In this document: piece by piece, positions 57,401-64,000 of the stretch
How the letters are laid out: every line of letters starts with the position of its first letter
How positions within the stretch are numbered: position 1 is the stretch's first letter
Assembly: GCA_030272585.1 (NCBI GenBank)
Contig: BSYQ01000001.1
Span: 1,240,001 to 1,304,000, forward strand
From: Bryopsis sp. KO-2023
Lineage: Eukaryota; Chlorophyta; Ulvophyceae; Bryopsidales; Bryopsidaceae
Direction of reading: 5' to 3'
DNA length: 64,000 bases
Position numbers and translations under genes: made by a program
The notes under the pieces: generated by a model
Told to the model about the DNA's origin: nothing
The model's database searches: none
Seen by the model: only the letters and a program-made list of their open reading frames with translations

Positions 57401-60228
57401 ATCATTACCTGACTCATCGTTACATAAGAACTTGGTTTTTGTTTTTGCTTTCCTATGTGCGTAGGAATTTCTTCGTTTCTTGATGTTCAGGCGAGATTTC
57501 GCTCTGTTTTCAGCTGTTTTGTTTTCTATTGGTTTACTGCCTGCTTTTTTTCACAAAAAAACTGGACTGGTTTCATCTTGTTTTTTTGAAATTTTTTTTG
57601 CTTCTGTGTGTGCACACCATTCGCCTCAGTCTGTCCTGCATCCATCAAGGTCCCAAATTTTTTCCTTTACCTTTTTCTGGTGCAGGATAACCAAGTTTCT
57701 CGATTCACTTCTGATCAGAAAGAGTTTTTCACAGCGGTTTCTGGCGTCACTGTCACGACCTACACGATGATCGCTTTCAGTGGAAAACGATCGGAGCAGT
57801 CGGAGCGTGTGATGAGTGAAATCAAAAACAGAGAATGGGGTCTGCTGCTTTTGGATGAAGTTCACGTGGTGCCTGCACAGATGTTCAGAAAGGTACCTTG
57901 TTGGAAAACAAAACCTGACAAATGATATGTAACTAGTATAGAAAAAAGATTGAAACACCTTACAGGTGACAAAGGGAAAAAAACCTCTTTTTTCTAAAGA
58001 AATTTTTAATTTTAAAATCCCATGATATACCCCAAGGATGAAGATTTTCCACCTTTCCGAAAGTTCGCTGAAAATTTCTGGGAAGTGATCTGGACACACT
58101 GGCAGATTCATTAAAATCCATGGATACAAAAAAAAACAAAAAAACACCTGAAAAGAAGCATTATTAATTGAGCGTGAATGTACGTAGGTGATTGGGGTCA
58201 TCAAAGCCCATTGCAAGTTGGGGTTGACAGCGACGCTGCTTCGTGAGGATGAAAGAATCGGGGATTTGAATTTTTTGATCGGGCCCAAGCTGTACGAAGC
58301 CAACTGGCTGGATCTCACTCGAGAAGGCCACATTGCGAACGTCCAGTGTGCAGAAATTTGGTGTCCGATGACCAAGGAGTTTTTCAGGTAAAAAAAAAAC
58401 GACTTTGGTGTTTAATTTCTTTATTAGATGTCGCAATGCATCTAAGCTGTTGGTTTTTTTTGTGAAAGGGGAATTGGGGGGTTGGAGCATGAATCTTTTT
58501 CGTAGAATCTTGAGTTTTTTGGGGTGTGTTTTCTTTTTATGCAGGGAATATTTGAAGGAGGAAAACTCTCCCAAGAAGCAGCTCCTGTACGTGATGAACC
58601 CGACCAAGTTCATGGCATGTCAATTCTTGATTTCTTATCACGAAAACAGGGGCGATAAGGTCATCGTGTTTTCAGACAACATTTTTGCACTTCGAGCCTA
58701 TGCCATGAAATTGAAGAAGCCATTCATTTACGGACCGACCTCGCACGCTGAGAGAACGAGGATTCTTTATGCATTCAAACATGATCCGAATGTGAACACC
58801 GTGTTTTTATCCAAGGTAAAGATTTCCATTTTCATTGGGGTTGTTTTTGTTGGTAACACATCTGTTTTTCTTTGTTCTTGGGATTTTTATTTTATTTTAT
58901 TCATATATATATAATATAATATATTTGCATATTATTTATTATTATTTTTAATTTCTTTTTCGGGTTTTTTTTCGGGGTGATTCTCAGGGAGTGTTTTGAA
59001 AACAAAAAACAGTAAAACATTGTTATAATTTTATATCAATGTTGAAACAATGTTTCTTTTATCCTTACTTTTTTTTCTTCTCTTTTTTCCCTCGTTTTAA
59101 AAAAGATGCAAAAAACAATTATTCCTGTTGCTGTTCAGGTTGGAGATAATTCTCTGGATATTCCAGAAGCAAACGTCTTGATTCAAATATCGTCCCATGC
59201 GGGGTCGAGGCGACAAGAAGCTCAGAGATTGGGTAGAATTCTGCGTGCCAAAAAAGCAAGGGCTGGATTCTTGAAGGGAGAGAATTTCAACGCTTTTTTC
59301 TACACCCTGGTTTCGCAAGACACCCAAGAAATGTACTACTCAGCAAAACGGCAGCAGTTTTTGATCGACCAAGGTTACAGTTTCAAGGTAAATAAAAAGT
59401 AAAAAAAAAAAGTTGAAATTCAAGAAACCGAGAAAAGAAGGAGGATTTGCAAGTTTTCCTTGATATTGTTATTCAAAACAATTGACCTCGGCCGCCCCCT
59501 TTCACTCCCCCCCCCCAATAAAAAACATATGTATATACATACATAAATTATGTACTTGTATATTTTTTCCAGGTGATCACGAATTTGCTGGATCTTTCGG
59601 GATCTGCGGATTTGCATTATGCGACTACGGAGGATCAAATGAACTTATTGGCTCAAGTTTTATCAGCTGGAGTGGACGAAGCCGGGGAAGAAGTGTTTGA
59701 AGATGCGGATGACATTTCCAAAAGCAAAGCTGCTGCTCGCAGAGCAGCGGGCGATATGTCGGCACTCTCCGGAGCTCAAGGCCGGATGTACATGGAGTAT
59801 TCCAGTGGAAAAGGTATGACATGGCCATTCTACGCCAGGGTCCCTCCTTTTTCCTAGAGTTTCTTGTGTTCGAAGTTTACTGTGATATGAAAACAAAGCG
59901 AAACCATGCATGGATTTTAAAGATATTGCAAAATAAGCCCCTGTTCTGGAGCCATGTTCTTCTATTGCACACGGTATTTTTTTTATGATGTTGTTTACCA
60001 TTGCACAGATACTGAGCATTAGACATTATGTATTGTAATATGGACATGATCCATAATGATCTTCAGGATCATGATCTTACATGATGTGCTGGATTTTTTT
60101 TTTGAAATTGAAATTGGATTTTTCAACTTGTGTTTTGTTTTTTCTCAACAGGGAGAGGTCAGAAACGAGGTCCTGCACCGAAAATCAGTGCCAAGAACAA
60201 AAAGCTCCGAAACATGATCTTCAGTTGA
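54465..60228 (+). CDS. ERCC3: XPB/ERCC3, TFIIH DNA helicase-translocase
   Basis: Fourteen exons: 54465-54480, 54627-54778, 55017-55073, 55151-55296, 55599-55872, 56106-~56259, 56565-56735, 56990-57322, 57686-57892, 58188-58387, 58545-58815, 59139-59387, 59573-59813, 60152-60228; about 848 residues. A lysine-rich N-terminus is followed by the damage-recognition-like domain ([40 protein letters not shown]), an acidic linker, then the SF2 helicase core: LRPYQEKSL, Walker [16 protein letters not shown], box [13 protein letters not shown], motif [20 protein letters not shown] with the RED loop, the second RecA domain [20 protein letters not shown], and motif [22 protein letters not shown] opens promoters in TFIIH-dependent transcription and opens DNA around lesions in nucleotide-excision repair. 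All phases join except the end of exon 6, where a G6 run at about 56220-56225 leaves the frame uncertain. Clearly a functional single gene otherwise. Confidence 0.96.
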
Positions 60229-60817
60229 CGAATCAATTGCTTTGGGATCTTTCCTATGCCCCCTGTCTCTTTAACCAAAAAGGATAAAGAATGTCTCGTG
60301 AAGATTTTAATGGAATGTAGTTTTCGTGTGTTCTCCGCCCCACCCACATGTGTAGGTTTAGGAATCTGTAGTGGGGCTCTGTGTGCAGAATTGAGGTGAA
60401 TTGAGGTGAATGTTGTAACAAATCTGTGACAATGTGGTGTCGGAACTCGTGCTTGTGAAGGAGGAAGAAACTTGTGTGCACAAGTTAAAAGAAGAAAAAA
60501 AGAAATGTTCATTTGATTTCTTAGCTTCTGACCGATCCACCAATCTTGTAAGAATAGAGCTCTTTTCTCGAGAAAAGGATTAGGGACATACAGTCTGCAA
60601 GCAACTATGGGAAGATGATGCAACCAACTTTTTCATCCATTTTCGGATATTTTTCTGGAGCACTTTCTTCTCCACACCCTTGAAGAGTGCTCGTCACATT
60701 ATCAAGAATGATGGCACTCTTTTGTTGTGACTGTATCCACCTCCAACCTCCCAAGTGCGGATCAAAACACATCTCGACCAGCATGTGTGCATCTTGGCTC
60801 GCATCGAAGAATCCAAC

Positions 60818-62982
60818 ATGACGTCTTCTCAACAAGGGCGCTCCGTTTTCCGACGAGGGGGTCAGAAAGAATCGGGGAACGATCCTGAGAAGGACCTCGA
60901 TGAAAAGCTCGAGCAGCTCTCCAAGGAATGGAACTCTCAACGGATAGGGTAGGCATCGCATGCGAAAGCACCGCCGCCAGAAATCCCTGGAAAGAAAGAA
61001 CACCCTGCGAATCAACAGGATCAGAAGACAAAACACGATTTTGCTGGATGTCCCACCAATCATTTTATTTGTTTTATTCCATTTATTTATATTTTAATCC
61101 ATTTTTTTGTCTGCATCCAGGAAAGATCAGACTGTCGGATTATGGAAGGAAAGCCTCCAGGTGGTGGAAATCGTGAGAGCCCGTGGTAAACTTTTGCATG
61201 CCATGGGTGAGTCAGCATGTCGTTCTTTCCACATTGATGCAGCTGGTGGCGACTCTTCACAAGGGACTGACTCTGTTTCTTTCTTTCTTTTTGTTTGCAT
61301 TTTGCTTGTTCTGCTCGGAGGTTTTTTTATGAATCAGAAGCATTACTTGCACATTGAAGAGGCAGTGTAAGTTACCAATAATAAACTTCACCTCTGCCGA
61401 TGTGTGTTTTTTCTGCCATGCTCTCCTCGACAATCGGCAAATGCTCCCATTTTTTGTCTTCAGAGAAAAATGTGCTGGAGCCTTTTTTTTTTCTTACAGG
61501 TTTTTGATGGATCGAGGAAGCTTGTTGCTGTTCTTGGAGGGATTCGATTGCTCAACTCGTTTGGCATCGTTGCAAGAAGCTTATGAGACAATGGTGCGGT
61601 TACCAACCGTTCATTCTGCCCGGTGAGATTTTCTTCCCATCATCGTGGCTGACAAAGGATGAACCTCATGCATAAAAATACAGAGAGAAAAAAATGAAGC
61701 TTTCAGAAACGAAAGTGATAACTTGTCGTGTGGTTTAGAACATGGCTGGCGTTTCTGTGGATCGATTCGTCATTTATTGCCAGCTGAAAAGGAACGGCTT
61801 CATTGTACGGAGGTAAGATGTGGTTGCATGACTAATACATTGCCCGATGCTCTAATTTAAATGCTTGATGAGTTCCGCGAGGACTTCTCGATTGAGTAAT
61901 AAATGGGATGCATCAAATGATTGTTGGTGAACAGGTACCCTACGATGTGGAGCGTTGCTGCTGAGGAGGTAGTTGCAAGCGTATGGAAGGATTGGAGCTG
62001 TGAAACTTGCCAGAGCATGGACCTCAAACCAGGGAAGCAAGCAAATCAACAAGAAGACTCGAAACATAATAATCACCACCAAACGACAAAAAACCCTTCG
62101 TTGGAAGGTGTTCGAGCAGAAAATCTGAATGAGGTGGGGGGTTGGGTCATGTGCCAAAAAAGAGCAAGATGAATATTTGGAATTTTTTTTTTTCGGCTTT
62201 TTCATTGGATGATGTGAAGTCTTGTCTGACTGGAGATTCTGATGTGGTATTTGTTGGGGGGGAATTTTGCCAGACTGGGAAGGATGCCAAATGGTGGCCT
62301 GGGGTTTCCGAAGCACACCCTTGGCTTGCTGATACTGTCGAGGTTCTGCCCGACATTCCCAAGTGAGTGAGTAGGAAAAAAAATCAGCCGAGAAAAAAAA
62401 AAAAGAAAGCATGAGTTTTGGAGCGGACTGAAGGGTGCATTCCAAGATGAGATCTCGTGGTATATGCTTTTATCAGAGTGGAAAGACTGAAAGAGTCTGT
62501 GCGATCATGCCAGGTGTGAAGTGGCAGCTGTTGAAGAAGCTCCGTTAGCAAATGGGCCCCCCCCCTTTCCGCCAATATCAAGACAAGGGAAAACGAGCGA
62601 TTGCCCAAAACCAAGAATAGTATGTGTTCCAAGGATTGAATATGGATGGTCTGGTGAATGCAGATGCTCGCTTCCATGAATTTCATATTTACTGTATCGG
62701 AAAAGAAAAAAAATAGCATCATTGTTTTTTTCTTAATTTATTTTTCCTTTGGTTTCATTCCAGGTGTTTGAAGTTTTTCAACCAAACTCCCACTTCAAGC
62801 GGAAGTCGCCGGATGCTCCTTATTGTGTTGTGTGCACAGCTTCTGGGCAATTTTTGAATTTGAACACCATAAAAGCAATGGAGTCTGCTAGGGCTGGAAC
62901 TCCGGTCATGTATGCAATGGTGGAGGATGGCGATGTGATGTTCTTTAGTGTAACAGAAACCAGCACCAGAGTGCTTCCTTGA
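60818..62982 (+). CDS. TSEN54: tRNA-splicing endonuclease subunit TSEN54
   Basis: Eight exons: 60818-60948, 61121-61206, 61321-61366, 61500-61593, 61739-61812, 61935-62133, about 62190-62343, 62764-62982. Family hallmarks in order: GLWKESLQVVEIVRARGKLL HAMG split by an intron, HYLHIEEAVFLMDRGSLLL, ASLQEAYETM, VSVDRFVIYCQLKRNGFIV RRYPTMW, and the C-terminal domain VFEVFQPN with DAPYCVVCTASGQF, NLNTIKAMESARAGTPVMYA and MVEDGDVMFFSV. TSEN54 is the structural partner of the catalytic subunit TSEN2 in the complex that removes introns from pre-tRNAs in the nucleus. The middle part is short and histidine/glutamine-rich (HNNHHQTTKN). The boundaries of the seventh exon are my best guess from phase. 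Confidence 0.87.
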
Positions 62983-62984
62983 AA

Positions 62985-63300
62985 AAACATGACTGTTTTC
63001 ATGGTCCCCGACAGTAAAATGGCATTCAAAACTAGGCAAGTCCAAAATCCGGACCGCATTCAGACTAAAAGCTCCCAAAAACCCATGTATCTTCTTTTCT
63101 GTCCACAGTTGATTTCCAACGATCACCTCGACACATCCTACACACGCTTCTTCCAACGTAAATTCTATTCCCCCAACGGCAGTACATTTCTTAACAAAAA
63201 TCCTACAATACAGCCCCCACATCACTGCTTGGCCCAGAGAACACACAATCCCCATAACACCCCATGCACCTAGACTTAACAATACATCCCCAAGCATCCA
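62985..63300. other. Short gap between convergent TSEN54 and LOR genes
   Basis: 321 bp between two stop codons on opposite strands. C/A-rich on the plus strand. Nothing else seen. Confidence 0.6.
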
Positions 63301-63303
63301 CCT

Positions 63304-63915
63304 TCAGGATTCCCGTTCAATTTCATCAATTGATACAGCCAGAGCAACCATCAATGCCGAATCCACCCCAGCAGCCACCTCCAAAAAGTAGGTCTCACGG
63401 TCAGTCAGCAAGGCTGCTGCTCCCCAACGATTCGTTCTTGTGGATTTTGCAATCAACTGACCACCTCTCATGATGATGAAAGCTCTATCCATGAAGTTTC
63501 CTTTGATCTCCAAAATCTCGGTGCGGCCTTGGTAGGTAACGGTGACTGTTATGCTCGAATTGAAAGAGAGTTTGATTTTCTTCTTGACGGTTGCTGCAAG
63601 GTCAGTCGATTGGCCCCTGTAGATTTCCTGGGTGCTGTGGAGAGAGAACACTTTGCTGTGCATGGTCAGGACTGGGACATTGGCCACATCGAACAGGGTT
63701 TTCTTATCCCTCAGACTGAAAGTCTTTCCCTTAACCTGAAACCAGTGCCGCCCGTTCGTATCATGGATGCTGAAATCGTCCCCAGAAAAGGAGAACTTTT
63801 CTTTCAAAACGAGATAGACTTCCTCTTGGGTTATGAATCTTGGGTCGATCGCCACCAGGGGAGCTTGGAGCTGATTTTGGAGCGGTCCCACGTTCGCACT
63901 GACGTCGTTGCCCAT
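63304..63915 (-). CDS. LURP-one-related (tubby C-terminal-like) protein
   Basis: 203 codons, one exon. Matches the LOR family (LURP-one-related, DUF567), which adopts a tubby-like 12-strand barrel around a central helix: EVYLVLKEKFSFSGDDFSIH then DTNGRHWFQVKGKTFSLRDK, FDVANVPVLTMHSKVFSLH, QGRTEILEIKGNFMDRAFII, and the closing hydrophobic helix TYFLEVAAGVDSALMVALAV. In plants members act in basal defence; in many protists and fungi the role is unknown. The length is typical. The N-terminal MGN could be a myristoylation site. The upstream promoter runs off toward the window end. Confidence 0.9.
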   Translation of the reverse strand: MGNDVSANVGPLQNQLQAPLVAIDPRFITQEEVYLVLKEKFSFSGDDFSIHDTNGRHWFQVKGKTFSLRDKKTLFDVANVPVLTMHSKVFSLHSTQEIYRGQSTDLAATVKKKIKLSFNSSITVTVTYQGRTEILEIKGNFMDRAFIIMRGGQLIAKSTRTNRWGAAALLTDRETYFLEVAAGVDSALMVALAVSIDEIERES

Positions 63916-64000
63916 TCTTTTCTTAAACCGTTGAACACAAAACGTCCAACTGTTGATATTGTGCCCGATCTGTGCACCAAAATATGCTCCGAAATGTGTG

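Overview
This window is nuclear DNA from a eukaryote, most likely a single-celled flagellate. Genes are split by many GT-AG introns of about 70-900 bp, several of the proteins are ciliary (dynein heavy chain pieces, CEP104), and non-coding DNA is full of A/T and C/G homopolymers. TAA, TAG and TGA all act as stops. No gene fixes the taxon. The LURP-one-related protein and the ciliary genes would fit a photosynthetic or formerly photosynthetic protist, but that is a guess.

The left half (about 0.4-28 kb) is a disordered, repeat-rich zone built around pieces of dynein heavy chain. On the minus strand, 0.4-5.6 kb holds a divergent dynein-like gene running from the end of AAA3 through AAA4 and the microtubule-binding stalk into AAA5. 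On the plus strand, 12.9-15.7 kb holds a coiled-coil head joined to AAA5 and the start of AAA6. It is followed at once by a tail/linker dynein gene whose exons (about 15.7-16.5, 20.6-20.9, 26.9-27.5 kb) are separated by two very large introns. The first of these introns holds a short terminal-inverted-repeat element, a decayed ASNSD1-like gene, and a GC-rich CCCCGCAC array ending in a perfect 121-bp inverted repeat. The second holds a whole-looking Ty3/gypsy LTR retrotransposon with two identical 275-bp LTRs. Both the minus-strand and the first plus-strand dynein-like genes have a related CACGTG palindrome about 110-130 bp before the start codon. Two short fold-back elements with a shared 18-bp end lie at 7.85-8.1 and 11.25-11.57 kb.

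From 28 to 33 kb there is little but low-complexity A/T-rich sequence and unrecognised short frames. The right half (33-64 kb) is ordinary gene-dense sequence: a disordered tail-anchored protein (-), CEP104 with an added kinesin-light-chain-type TPR tail (+), an ER-type FKBP (-), VPS16 (+), an aldo-keto reductase (-), an alpha/beta hydrolase (-), an unrecognised tail-anchored protein (+), the TFIIH helicase XPB (+), tRNA-splicing endonuclease subunit TSEN54 (+) and a LURP-one-related protein (-). I followed the exon phases of CEP104 and VPS16 from start to stop and found them consistent. Those of XPB and TSEN54 are consistent apart from one or two uncertain junctions.
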